Source: Bacteroidota bacterium
Lineage (GTDB): Bacteria; Bacteroidota; Ignavibacteria; UBA10030; UBA8401
Assembly: GCA_030679145.1 (NCBI GenBank)
Contig: JAUXTU010000024.1
Span: 1 to 34,849, forward strand
Reading direction: 5' to 3'
Length of the DNA stretch: 34,849 bases
Under the pieces are notes generated by a model. The model saw only the letters and a program-made list of their open reading frames with translations, searched no databases and was not told the origin of the DNA. Made by a program: the position numbers and the translations under genes. Numbering within the stretch: the first letter of the stretch is position 1; every line of letters starts with the position of its first letter. Positions 16,811 through 23,766 of the stretch are shown here, one piece after another.

Positions 16811-18203
16811 TGTACTGCTCGGTTTGTCTGGTTTGTCTGGTTTGTATGGATAATTGATAAACAGTTTTAGTAGTCTCGGTCAATTTACTGCGCTCATCCA
16901 ATCGTTTTCCTGCAACCCACACTATTGTTCCGTTGCTTTCAATGATAGGAATTGAATTTTTCTCTTCTGTTGCTAATTTTTGTTCTCCAAAAAAATCACT
17001 CAGTTTTTTCTTTCCCTTCATTCCTAACGGAATAAACACATCTCCCGGTTTCCACGAACGGACAATCAACGGAAACTTGACCTTTGCCGCATCAACATAT
17101 TCAATAGACGCATCACGATGCCGTTTATTGTCAGGGGGTTCGGACTTTTTTACAGTGATGGTAAAATTTTCAGTCGTCAGTTTTCCTTCCTTCTCTATAC
17201 TAAAGAGAAATCCTCCTTGCTCTTTTTTTTCTCTCAATTTGATTTTTTCGGCGATACGCTCTGCTATCCATTGTTTATTGATCTCAACAATGGTTCCTTT
17301 TTGTCGGGTTGCAAGTTCAACAATAGAATTGATGGAAGTAAATCCCGGTTCAATATCAAGTTCTTTCAATAAGCGATGAATAATCGATTGTTGAAGGAAC
17401 AGATCGTTCTTTATAAACCGTTGAACATCTACTGTTGAAGCCGAGACACAATCGGCGAACGCCGTATCGGTTGTTCTTCCTGTAAAATTTGCTGCGGCTC
17501 GGAAAACCTCAGCCTCATTCAGCAAAGTTTCGTTGAGCGAAGGATTGATTCGTTGTTCCAGCTGAGGAATGATGACATTTCTCAAAAAATTTCGTGTGTA
17601 ATCATCCTTTGCATTAGAAGAATCGTTTCGGAATTTCACTTTCTGCGTTTTAGCATACTGCTCAATCTCTTTCCGTGTTATCGAAAGAAGCGGACGAACA
17701 ATATCATTGCGCCGAGGTGGAATTCCTGCCAATCCGTCAAGTCCGCTGCCGCGCAGAAGATTGATAAGCATTGTTTCTGCATTATCGTTTGCATTGTGCG
17801 CGGTTGCAATCGTGTCCGCCTGCAGTGATTTTTTTAGAGTGTCAAAGAACGAATACCGAATATCCCTTGCTGCTTCCTGAACGGAACGTTTTTGTTTTTT
17901 TGCGATCAACTTCGCATTGGTTTGTTCCGAATAGAATGGAAGACCAAACTCTTTCGCCATTTTCTTAACCAATTGCTCGTCACCATCTGACTCTTTTCCC
18001 CGCAATTGAAAATTGACGTGGGCGACAACGATCTCAAGTTTCCACAATTGCTGTAACTGAACTAATAGATTCAGCATCACCATGGAATCAATTCCACCGC
18101 TGACCGCAACGATGATCTTTTGACCCGGCTGAAGCAATCCTTTTTGCTTAATGAATTGCTGAACTTTACCGGTTAACTGGTGCTGTTGTTTCATTCCCTT
18201 CAT
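16785..18203 (-). CDS. tilS: tRNA(Ile)-lysidine synthase
   Basis: Modifies the wobble cytidine of tRNA-Ile(CAU) to lysidine so that it reads AUA; 472 residues, within family range. The N-type ATP pyrophosphatase P-loop VAVSGGIDSM is at about 32-41, followed by VVAHVNFQLRG, TIATAHNANDNAETMLINLLRGSGLDGLAGI and NDSSNAKDDYTRNFLRN. The substrate-binding linker and the C-terminal TilS domain (VRSWKPGDVFIPLGMKGKKKLSDFF, then IVWVAGKRLDER) are complete. The C-terminal tail contains a QTR-QTR-QTE repeat encoded by a nine-base tandem repeat, and it overlaps hpt. The first ATG is used; one three codons later is equally possible. Confidence 0.96.
   Translation of the reverse strand: MKGMKQQHQLTGKVQQFIKQKGLLQPGQKIIVAVSGGIDSMVMLNLLVQLQQLWKLEIVVAHVNFQLRGKESDGDEQLVKKMAKEFGLPFYSEQTNAKLIAKKQKRSVQEAARDIRYSFFDTLKKSLQADTIATAHNANDNAETMLINLLRGSGLDGLAGIPPRRNDIVRPLLSITRKEIEQYAKTQKVKFRNDSSNAKDDYTRNFLRNVIIPQLEQRINPSLNETLLNEAEVFRAAANFTGRTTDTAFADCVSASTVDVQRFIKNDLFLQQSIIHRLLKELDIEPGFTSINSIVELATRQKGTIVEINKQWIAERIAEKIKLREKKEQGGFLFSIEKEGKLTTENFTITVKKSEPPDNKRHRDASIEYVDAAKVKFPLIVRSWKPGDVFIPLGMKGKKKLSDFFGEQKLATEEKNSIPIIESNGTIVWVAGKRLDERSKLTETTKTVYQLSIQTRQTRQTEQYNGKKNDNR
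16821..16846. repeat. Nine-base tandem repeat in the tilS 3' end
   Basis: The unit GGTTTGTCT occurs at 16821-16829 and 16830-16838, with a partial third copy (GGTTTGTA) at 16839-16846. It encodes the repeated Gln-Thr-Arg triplet near the C-terminus of TilS. Because the unit is nine bases, changes in copy number would keep the frame. Confidence 0.8.
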
Positions 18204-18351
18204 ATACGGTCATTTTAAACAGAATGCACAATACATAATTTACAAAAAAACCGTTCGTTCTACAAGGAAACAAATGAGAGGGTAAAATTAGGAAATGATG
18301 ATGATCTATTGGCTCAAAGACTTACTATAGCAGGGTATTTACCTCATTCAC

Positions 18352-18374
18352 TACTCCCATCAAAAGGGAGTAGG
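18352..18374. repeat. Hairpin between FKBP gene and tilS
   Basis: CTACTCCC (18352-18359) and GGGAGTAG (18367-18374) form a perfect eight-base stem around ATCAAAA, with partly paired ATTC/GAAT flanks. It lies in the 223-base gap between the FKBP stop and tilS start. No U-tract follows on either strand, so I read it as a palindromic repeat or a weak transcription pause rather than a good terminator. The rest of the gap shows nothing I can name. Confidence 0.45.
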
Positions 18375-18426
18375 AATAGGGTGAAAGCAGAGTGATTCGG
18401 CTTTGTGCTTCTGGATAAAACAAAAT

Positions 18427-19110
18427 TTATTTTACGATAGCAATTAGCTCAACATCGAAGATCAATGTTGACCCGGGAGGAATTGGTCCCGATTGACTAT
18501 TTCCGTATCCAAGTTGTGCCGGAATGCACAATTGCCATTTTGAACCGACCGGCATCAATTGTAAAGCTTCCGTCCAACCGGGAATAACACCGCCGACGGG
18601 AAGGGTTATTGGTTCACCTCGTTTGTATGAGTTATCAAATTCAGTTCCGTTGATCAACGTTCCTTTGTAATGAACTTTCACTTCATTGGACGCATTCGGT
18701 TTTTTCCCTTTGCCCTCTTTAATGACTTTATATTGCAATCCGCTTGCGGTGGTAACAACGCCCGGTTTAGTTTTGTTCTCAGCGAGGAATTGTTCCCCTT
18801 CAATTTTTGCCGGACCTGATTGTTGCATCATTTTTTCCTGGGCTTTCGCCATCATCTTTTGTTGATATGCGATCATCGTTGCCCTCACTTGTTCTTCAGT
18901 CATCAATCGTTTAGCAGATGTATCGCTAACATCTTTGAATCCTTGTAAGAATGCTTCCGGAGTTACTTCAATTCCTTGTCGTTGAAATGTCATTCCAACA
19001 TCCATTCCGATGCTGTAGCTAACACTATCTTTATCTGTTTTGATTTCTGTTTTTTTGTCGCCGCAAGACATGAGAAACAGACACGTCATTGCGAAAAGAA
19101 GTTGTTTCAT
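18427..19110 (-). CDS. FKBP-type peptidyl-prolyl cis-trans isomerase, lipoprotein (FkpA/Mip-like)
   Basis: Periplasmic folding helper of 227 residues. The N-terminus is a lipoprotein signal peptide (MKQLLFAMTCLFLMSCGDKK) with the likely acylated Cys at 16. Residues 25-105 match the helical FKBP_N dimerisation domain (SVSYSIGMDVGMTFQRQGIE, AFLQGFKDV). From about 120 comes the catalytic FKBP domain, beginning TASGLQYKVIKEGKG, with VHYKGTLINGTEFDNSYKRGEPITLPV, VIPGWTEALQLMPVGSKWQL, IPAQLGYG and the final STLIFDVELI. Its binding-pocket residues are all of the usual type. The gene stands alone, 95 bases downstream of a tRNA with its own terminator, and probably has its own promoter. Confidence 0.95.
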   Translation of the reverse strand: MKQLLFAMTCLFLMSCGDKKTEIKTDKDSVSYSIGMDVGMTFQRQGIEVTPEAFLQGFKDVSDTSAKRLMTEEQVRATMIAYQQKMMAKAQEKMMQQSGPAKIEGEQFLAENKTKPGVVTTASGLQYKVIKEGKGKKPNASNEVKVHYKGTLINGTEFDNSYKRGEPITLPVGGVIPGWTEALQLMPVGSKWQLCIPAQLGYGNSQSGPIPPGSTLIFDVELIAIVK

Positions 19111-19163
19111 GGTGATTGTTCTTTCGTTAAGTGATTAAGTAATGTGAATGTTGAAAATTATAT

Positions 19164-19200
19164 AAAACAACTGCCTCCGGAAAAACGGAGGCAGTTGTTT
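19164..19200 (-). terminator. Rho-independent terminator after tRNA-Val
   Basis: A perfect 15-base-pair stem (19165-19179 with 19186-19200; arm CGGAGGCAGTTGTTT) has a six-base loop. On the minus strand it ends in TTTTATATAATTTT. It begins six bases beyond the tRNA 3' end and separates the tRNA from the FKBP gene. Confidence 0.88.
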
Positions 19201-19205
19201 CTTTG

Positions 19206-19280
19206 TGGGCATTGTAGGACTTGAACCTACGACCTTTCGCGTGTGAGGCGAACGCTCTGAACCAACTGAGCTAAACGCCC
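19206..19280 (-). tRNA. tRNA-Val (anticodon CAC)
   Basis: The minus strand folds as a complete cloverleaf. The acceptor stem is GGGCGTT/AATGCCC (one G-U pair) with discriminator A. The D arm is GCTC...GAGC with AGTTGG in the loop. The anticodon stem is TTCGC/GCGAA around the loop CTCACAC, giving anticodon CAC for the GUG codon. The T arm is GTAGG-TTCAAGT-CCTAC. The 3' CCA is not encoded, so it must be added by the nucleotidyltransferase. Confidence 0.93.
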
Positions 19281-19295
19281 AAAATAAATTTTGAG

Positions 19296-19343
19296 GCAGG
19301 CGGGTGTGAGGCGAACGTCTCGATATGTCGGGACTAAACGTCC
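19296..19343 (-). pseudogene. Truncated, diverged copy of the tRNA-Val 5' half
   Basis: Offset by exactly 63 bases from the intact tRNA, this stretch repeats GTGTGAGGCGAACG (19304-19317 against 19241-19254) and CTAAACG (19334-19340 against 19271-19277) at the same 30-base spacing. It covers the 5' acceptor strand, D arm and anticodon loop. The 3' half (anticodon stem 3' strand, T arm, acceptor 3' strand) is missing. The D arm has diverged but still pairs GTC/GAC. It is not an intact tRNA. Confidence 0.65.
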
Positions 19344-19528
19344 TTTGTGTTATTTAAAAATGCGATTTTTTTGCAACAGGAACAAGCAGAGATTTTGTAA
19401 ATATATTGGCAAGTCATCAATACAACTGTGAAATGGATATTGATTTTACCAACTGTTTGCTCTACATTGGCGCATCACCTGTGCTACATATTCAATGTAT
19501 AATTTTATCGATTGGAAGGAGAAATACT

Positions 19529-19861
19529 TTGGATTGGCTAAAAGAAATTACAGCGGCAGTTACGGTGTGCGATAATCAAGGAATAATTGTCTATATGAAT
19601 GAAAAATCCGAACAGGTCTTTGAAAATGATGGAGGGAAAGATTTGATTGGGAGAAGTTTATTTGACTGCCATCCCGAACCGGCGGCATTAAAGGTAAAAG
19701 AACTGTTATCCAACGGCAGTACGAATGTTTATACAATTGAAAAGAACGGAAAGAAGAAAATTATTTATCAATCACCCTGGCGTAACGAAAAGATTATTGG
19801 CGGAATGATCGAAATTTCGATCGAACTTCCAAATGAAATGAATCATTTTATTAGAGGCTGA
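19529..19861 (+). CDS. Stand-alone PAS-domain protein
   Basis: A 110-residue protein that is essentially one PAS fold: LKEITAAVTVCDNQGIIVYMNEKSEQVF, then KDLIGRSLFDCHPEPA, and a closing strand EKIIGGMIEISIELPNEM. I place the start at TTG 19529, because GGAAGGAG stands eight bases upstream and the PAS domain begins immediately. The frame is open back to an ATG at 19406, but those 41 residues are not PAS-like and that ATG has no ribosome-binding site. There is no output domain, so it probably acts by binding a ligand or cofactor and a partner protein. The same-type short PAS proteins occur in Bacteroidota and Firmicutes. Ligand and partner are unknown. Confidence 0.8.
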   Translation: MDWLKEITAAVTVCDNQGIIVYMNEKSEQVFENDGGKDLIGRSLFDCHPEPAALKVKELLSNGSTNVYTIEKNGKKKIIYQSPWRNEKIIGGMIEISIELPNEMNHFIRG

Positions 19862-19876
19862 TGAAGGCTAATGTGT

Positions 19877-20506
19877 TTATCCTATTCCCCAAAGAATGTC
19901 GGAAAATGTCTCGCTATCTTGCTCAAAATTGAACCTCTCCAGCCGTTCTGAATCGAATGATGAAAGATACTGTTTTATAACTCTTTGCAACAATCCAATC
20001 TCCGCTTTTAACTGCCAATGATTTCCATCGGATTTATGAAGCACAATGAACAATCGATTCTTGAAATGAAGCCGCTGTTGTTGTGATTGATTATTATAGA
20101 GCCATTGAATCAACTCTCTTTTATGGGATGTTGCATATCCAAACGGTTTTCCAAATCCTCTAGGAAAGACGGATGTTTTGTGATCGAATGTGATTCCGTT
20201 GATTGAAAAATCTTTAGTTTTGTCTTTAGCAGCATTTGGAATCACGTTGTTATGCGAGCAAAAAATATGTTCTACCGCTTGTGCTGACCAGAAATTATAC
20301 CAGCGGTTCAATGCGTAATCAAAATATTCTTGATGGTTAGATTTGGAAGAGAAGTCGGCTTGTACTCGTTCGATGATTATTGACAATTCTTGAATATGAT
20401 AGATGAAATTCGTTTGGCGATCCATTTCATTATTTTGTTTCTGTCCCCAGTGATACGGGAATTGAAAACGTTTCTTTAATTCATGTTCAATTGTGACAAG
20501 ATCCAT
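19877..20506 (-). CDS. Putative PD-(D/E)XK nuclease, likely restriction partner of the adjacent methylase
   Basis: I do not recognise the family, but the 209-residue sequence carries a plausible PD-(D/E)XK core. Glu79 lies in a helix (SAQAVEHIF). Asp99 is in KDFSINGITF, and the D-x-K motif FDHKTS follows with Asp108 and Lys110. A later hydrophobic strand FKNRLFIVLHK is next, then a Gln/Lys-containing segment. The spacing Asp99 to Asp108-x-Lys110 is typical of type II restriction enzymes. Its ATG shares one base with the stop of the adenine methyltransferase (TAATG), so it is translated after, and coupled to, the methylase. That arrangement fits a restriction-modification pair. The nuclease role is inference from motif and context. 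Confidence 0.6.
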   Translation of the reverse strand: MDLVTIEHELKKRFQFPYHWGQKQNNEMDRQTNFIYHIQELSIIIERVQADFSSKSNHQEYFDYALNRWYNFWSAQAVEHIFCSHNNVIPNAAKDKTKDFSINGITFDHKTSVFPRGFGKPFGYATSHKRELIQWLYNNQSQQQRLHFKNRLFIVLHKSDGNHWQLKAEIGLLQRVIKQYLSSFDSERLERFNFEQDSETFSDILWGIG

Positions 20507-21504
20507 TATTTGTCTTTAATAAGGATATGAAGGAATTCGAATGTAGATGTTGCTGTGTGATTTCGTTTTTCAGTCTTATCCGCTTTGAATCGTTGATATT
20601 TTTTCTTCCGCAAAGAGTACGATCCGTATTTGCTCATGATCTTTTGGATTGTTTTTTCACTTAATAATCCTTCGTTATTGTAACTCAAAAAAATATATTT
20701 AAACTTTGCATTTTGGATAAGATCTTCGAATACGCCTGCAACTTTAGCTCTTTGACAGTACGGCGAGCGGTAATATGTCCGCAATCCTGTCTTTCCATTT
20801 GGCGTGAATGAGTCGTAGAGTGCTATTGTATTCAGTAAATGATAATTGGATCCGTACTGTCGTTCGTTATACGGCGGATCGAGATAAAGGATGTCACCCG
20901 ATATTTTTTTGATCAACTCATTTGCATCTTCATGGTGAACGATCGTTTTGGCTGTTGATTCAGAAAAGACTGCCGGATGCAGTTTCATCTCTTTTTGAGC
21001 GGATGCTTTGAGTGTCTTTAAAAATGCGCCGTACACCGAAGCAGTGTTAGCAACTTTGTCTGCACTCTCTAATAATGAAGCGAGTAGAAAATAATATTGA
21101 TCCTGTGTAATACGTTTCGATGAATTCCACTGCTCTATCGTACGTCGAATCGCGTCGATCTTCTTTCCATTCTGGTCAGAAAAATATTGACGTTGTGATT
21201 TTCCTCCCATACAATAGTGCTGATAGATAAATCCTTTTTCACCTGCAAGAAGATTCAACTCATCGATCAAATGTGAATAATCAAATAGTTTTGTATTACC
21301 GATATAGTTTCTCATCAGCACATAACTGTACGGCTCCACATCATTCATTATTATTTTTTTTACTTCCTGCTTAAATTGTCTGCCGATGATACCGGTTCCG
21401 CCGAATAGTTCTGCAAAAACTTTGTTGTCGGTTTTTCCAACAGTCTCTTCGATTGTTGATTTGATGAAGTGTGATAACTTAGACTTTGAACCGATATAAT
21501 TCAT
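20506..21504 (-). CDS. Type II DNA adenine-N6 methyltransferase, D12 class
   Basis: Transfers a methyl group from AdoMet to adenine in a short DNA site; 332 residues. The order of motifs is that of the alpha/D12 (Dam-like) class. MNYIGSKSKL at the start is the motif X region. Motif I FAELFGGTGIIG (30-41) binds AdoMet. A target-recognition region occupies about 80-190, and motif IV is LDPPYNERQYGSNYH (208-222). The ERQYGSNYHLLNTIALYD extension is typical of D12 enzymes belonging to restriction-modification systems. The C-terminus TATSTFEFLHIL also fits. The recognition site cannot be read from sequence. It is coupled to the following nuclease-like gene. Alternative: an orphan epigenetic methylase. 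Confidence 0.92.
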   Translation of the reverse strand: MNYIGSKSKLSHFIKSTIEETVGKTDNKVFAELFGGTGIIGRQFKQEVKKIIMNDVEPYSYVLMRNYIGNTKLFDYSHLIDELNLLAGEKGFIYQHYCMGGKSQRQYFSDQNGKKIDAIRRTIEQWNSSKRITQDQYYFLLASLLESADKVANTASVYGAFLKTLKASAQKEMKLHPAVFSESTAKTIVHHEDANELIKKISGDILYLDPPYNERQYGSNYHLLNTIALYDSFTPNGKTGLRTYYRSPYCQRAKVAGVFEDLIQNAKFKYIFLSYNNEGLLSEKTIQKIMSKYGSYSLRKKKYQRFKADKTEKRNHTATSTFEFLHILIKDK

Positions 21505-21726
21505 TGGAATTGTTCAATCGAGATTTTTGTTATTCTATATATAAAGATTGTTGGTATTTCTTATCTAAGATACTGTTTTTATAATAGAATCTGAATGATT
21601 TGCTTATCTACAAATTGCAATAAGAAATGGGATGGGGTTCTCGTTTTGTTGTATTTTCAATAAATCCACTGGCATAGATTTTGTTCGATATATAAGTAGA
21701 TTAATAACACAACAAGAGGAGGAGTT

Positions 21727-21867
21727 ATGGGTTTATTTATAGGAGTTATAGTATATGTAATTGTCCTTGCAGGGTTTGTATCATTCGGAAGATTTTTGAA
21801 GGATTGTGATGATTCATTATTTGAACAACTAAAGGCGGCTCCGTTTAACGGAAAGCACGCCAATTAG
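21727..21867 (+). CDS. Small single-pass membrane protein (46 residues), unknown function
   Basis: A short frame with an unusually strong ribosome-binding site (AGAGGAGGAG, 21714-21723) directly upstream of the ATG. It encodes a hydrophobic segment at the N-terminus (LFIGVIVYVIVLAGFVSFG) and a hydrophilic tail rich in Lys and Asp ending in KHAN. Topology is probably N-out/C-in, with the charged tail inside. It is divergent from the methyltransferase gene and converges on the YeeE-rhodanese gene 28 bases away. I do not recognise it. Small membrane peptides of this type often regulate or stabilise a larger membrane complex, but nothing in the sequence identifies a partner. Confidence 0.65.
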   Translation: MGLFIGVIVYVIVLAGFVSFGRFLKDCDDSLFEQLKAAPFNGKHAN

Positions 21868-21895
21868 TTATCCAAATTCAACCACATGATTGTTG

Positions 21896-23143
21896 TTAGC
21901 AACCCCCCGCAACCTTCTTCACTAATTTCGTTGGTTTTGCCATCGAATTTTTAGCCACTTTTATCATCGCTGCAAGAGTAATACTTGCTTTAGTTCGAAA
22001 CCGCTCTGTATCAATCGCTTGTTGTGCATCCACATTGATTATATGTTGTTGAAGATTTTCTGATGAAATATTTGCGAATGAACATTGGTTTGTTACGGGT
22101 TGCAAACGAATGATTGCGCTCATAAATGAGGGGAGGCCGTTGCATAAAACATGAATATTCTCATATCCTAATTCCCGAGCTATCAATGCTGCAATTCGTT
22201 CTTCATTCTCGTTGTTTCCAACAAAAACTTTTTTCTTGTGCCGCTGTCCAAGAACTTCACTGAATTCTTTTTGGAAGATCTGTTTCTGTTCAATGTTGAT
22301 TGAGCCGGGAAGTGCCATTGCAGCAAATTCATTCTGCGAACGGACATCAATGATTGTCAATTTGGGATCCTTATCAATGATTCGAAATGCGAGTTCATCC
22401 GTAGTCATTTCTTTTACGGAGTGCGCTCGAAGGAATTCTTCATTCGATATTTTGTTAAACAATCGTTCCTTATAATCTGGTAAAAAGAGCAGTGCTATTC
22501 CGACAAGCAGAATACCGACTCCTGCAAGGCGATGATGTGTTGTATTGAAAGATTTTGCAGGTCCTTCGGGGTTGACTTTCTTTTCGATCATCGTTGTCAT
22601 CATAAATGCACCGACTGCAACAGCGATGAGTATCAATGCAAACAATCCTTGTGAAATTCCGATTGAATTAAAGATGCGAATATTTCCAAGCGCGCTTGCA
22701 TTTGTAATCCCTTCAAACCACGGATACATTTCAGCATATGCAAACACGCCGATCAATCCTCCGCCGACAAAAAACATTGCATCAATTTTACCAATTGCCA
22801 TTCCTGTAATGCTTGTTCCGGGACAATATCCGCCTATGATGAATCCGAATCCCATGATAACACCGCCAAGGATTGCCGCCTGAAGAAATGTTGGATTGAT
22901 ATAAACAAAATCAATATCAAGCCAGCCAAGATAACCAAGAATGATAACCCCGCTCATTGCGGTTACACCCGCAGTAAAGAACACGCGAAGTACTGTAAAA
23001 TCATAACCGTAAAAAACACCGGCAAGTTTTTTTGAAGAAGAAAATCCTGCCTGTTCAAGAATGAATCCGAACGCAATACCGATGACCAATGCTACGATCA
23101 GATTCAATTCATCGCTGATAAGATTTGGAACTAATGGAAACAT
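21896..23143 (-). CDS. YeeE/YedE-family transporter fused to a rhodanese-like domain
   Basis: Membrane protein of 415 residues. Residues 1-222 hold several hydrophobic segments with the YeeE/YedE signature GFGFIIGGYCPGTSITG; Cys107 lies in the conserved pore motif of this family, which includes the thiosulfate importer TsuA. A rhodanese-like domain occupies about 242-348 (KLTIIDVRSQNEFAAMALPGSINI). The loop that should hold the catalytic cysteine reads FVGNNENEER, so the domain is probably inactive as a sulfurtransferase and may bind sulfur species or partners. The last 65 residues end in Gly-Gly-Cys. I start at ATG 23143 (AGAGG upstream), because the 40 codons upstream simply read through a palindromic repeat. 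It is the last gene of the octaheme cytochrome operon. Confidence 0.9.
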   Translation of the reverse strand: MFPLVPNLISDELNLIVALVIGIAFGFILEQAGFSSSKKLAGVFYGYDFTVLRVFFTAGVTAMSGVIILGYLGWLDIDFVYINPTFLQAAILGGVIMGFGFIIGGYCPGTSITGMAIGKIDAMFFVGGGLIGVFAYAEMYPWFEGITNASALGNIRIFNSIGISQGLFALILIAVAVGAFMMTTMIEKKVNPEGPAKSFNTTHHRLAGVGILLVGIALLFLPDYKERLFNKISNEEFLRAHSVKEMTTDELAFRIIDKDPKLTIIDVRSQNEFAAMALPGSINIEQKQIFQKEFSEVLGQRHKKKVFVGNNENEERIAALIARELGYENIHVLCNGLPSFMSAIIRLQPVTNQCSFANISSENLQQHIINVDAQQAIDTERFRTKASITLAAMIKVAKNSMAKPTKLVKKVAGGC

Positions 23144-23175
23144 AAAAGCCTCTTTTAAATAATTATATTTTTTTT

Positions 23176-23254
23176 GACCCCCTCTTAATCTCCCCCTAAA
23201 AGGGGGAGAAAGAATTTTCCCTCCCCTTATAGGGGAGGGATTAAGGGAGGGGTC
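23176..23254. repeat. GC-rich palindromic element, copy 1
   Basis: GACCCC...GGGGTC ends enclose two C-rich/G-rich hairpins: CTCCCCCT with AGGGGGAG, and CCTCCCC with GGGGAGG. It fills the gap between the two YeeE genes and ends exactly on the stop codon of the first. It shares its core with the copy at 24480-24541 (CTCCCCC, then AGGGGGAGAAA, then CCCTCCCC). Confidence 0.75.
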
Positions 23255-23766
23255 TATATCCAAAGTTTTCTAACAAAGTATGCAACGGCATATCCGGTTC
23301 CGAAAATTGCCATCATTGTTATAATGCCTCCGGTGGAAAGGACTGCCATTCCGCTTAATGCAGCACCGCTTGTGCATCCTCGCGCGAATTGTGCACCCAT
23401 CCCAAAGAGCAGTCCGCCGATCAATGCAAAACCGAGCCTCATTGAATTGGTGATACGAGGACCCCGCTCAGTGACAAAATTCAATCGATCAGACACAACG
23501 CCGGAAAGAAATCCGCCGATGATCACGCCAAGCACTTCAAACACAAGCCATGCTTTCAATGGATTGTCGTGAAGTGATTTGAGATTTTCAGAATAGAATG
23601 TTGATTCGTGTGCATGAGTCGGCGCAATGGTGCTCACCGTTGCTACAACAGCACTCTTAATTGCACCGCTTGCACCAAGTCCGCGACCGGTAATAACAAT
23701 TGTTGCTAACAATGTTAAACCGAGCAAAAACCCTGCAAGATAAGGATTCATATACGTTGTTTTCAT
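23254..23766 (-). CDS. YeeE/YedE-family membrane protein (sulfur-compound transporter half)
   Basis: A 170-residue membrane protein with about four hydrophobic segments and the family signature FGMGAQFARGCTSGAALSG, where Cys131 is the conserved pore cysteine. Short YeeE/YedE proteins usually occur in pairs, each contributing one half of a transporter resembling TsuA. Here the second half is the next gene, which carries the GGYCPGT version of the motif. The ATG overlaps the stop of the cytochrome b gene by four bases. A periplasmic-type loop (residues 48-70) contains a His-rich THAHES stretch. Sulfur-compound transport is known for the family; thiosulfate specifically is inferred from the reductase upstream. 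Confidence 0.9.
   Translation of the reverse strand: MKTTYMNPYLAGFLLGLTLLATIVITGRGLGASGAIKSAVVATVSTIAPTHAHESTFYSENLKSLHDNPLKAWLVFEVLGVIIGGFLSGVVSDRLNFVTERGPRITNSMRLGFALIGGLLFGMGAQFARGCTSGAALSGMAVLSTGGIITMMAIFGTGYAVAYFVRKLWI

Noticed and set aside
16821-16846. CRISPR-like short repeats
   Set aside because: The repeats are nine bases, directly tandem, lack spacers and encode the end of TilS. No CRISPR array or cas gene was seen anywhere in the window.
19406-19528. Upstream ATG start for the PAS protein
   Set aside because: The extra 41 residues are not PAS-like and the ATG lacks a ribosome-binding site, whereas TTG 19529 has an excellent one.
23144-23263. N-terminal extension of the YeeE-rhodanese protein
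   Set aside because: The 40 extra codons read through a palindromic repeat, while a good ribosome-binding site and a hydrophobic N-terminus begin at 23143.
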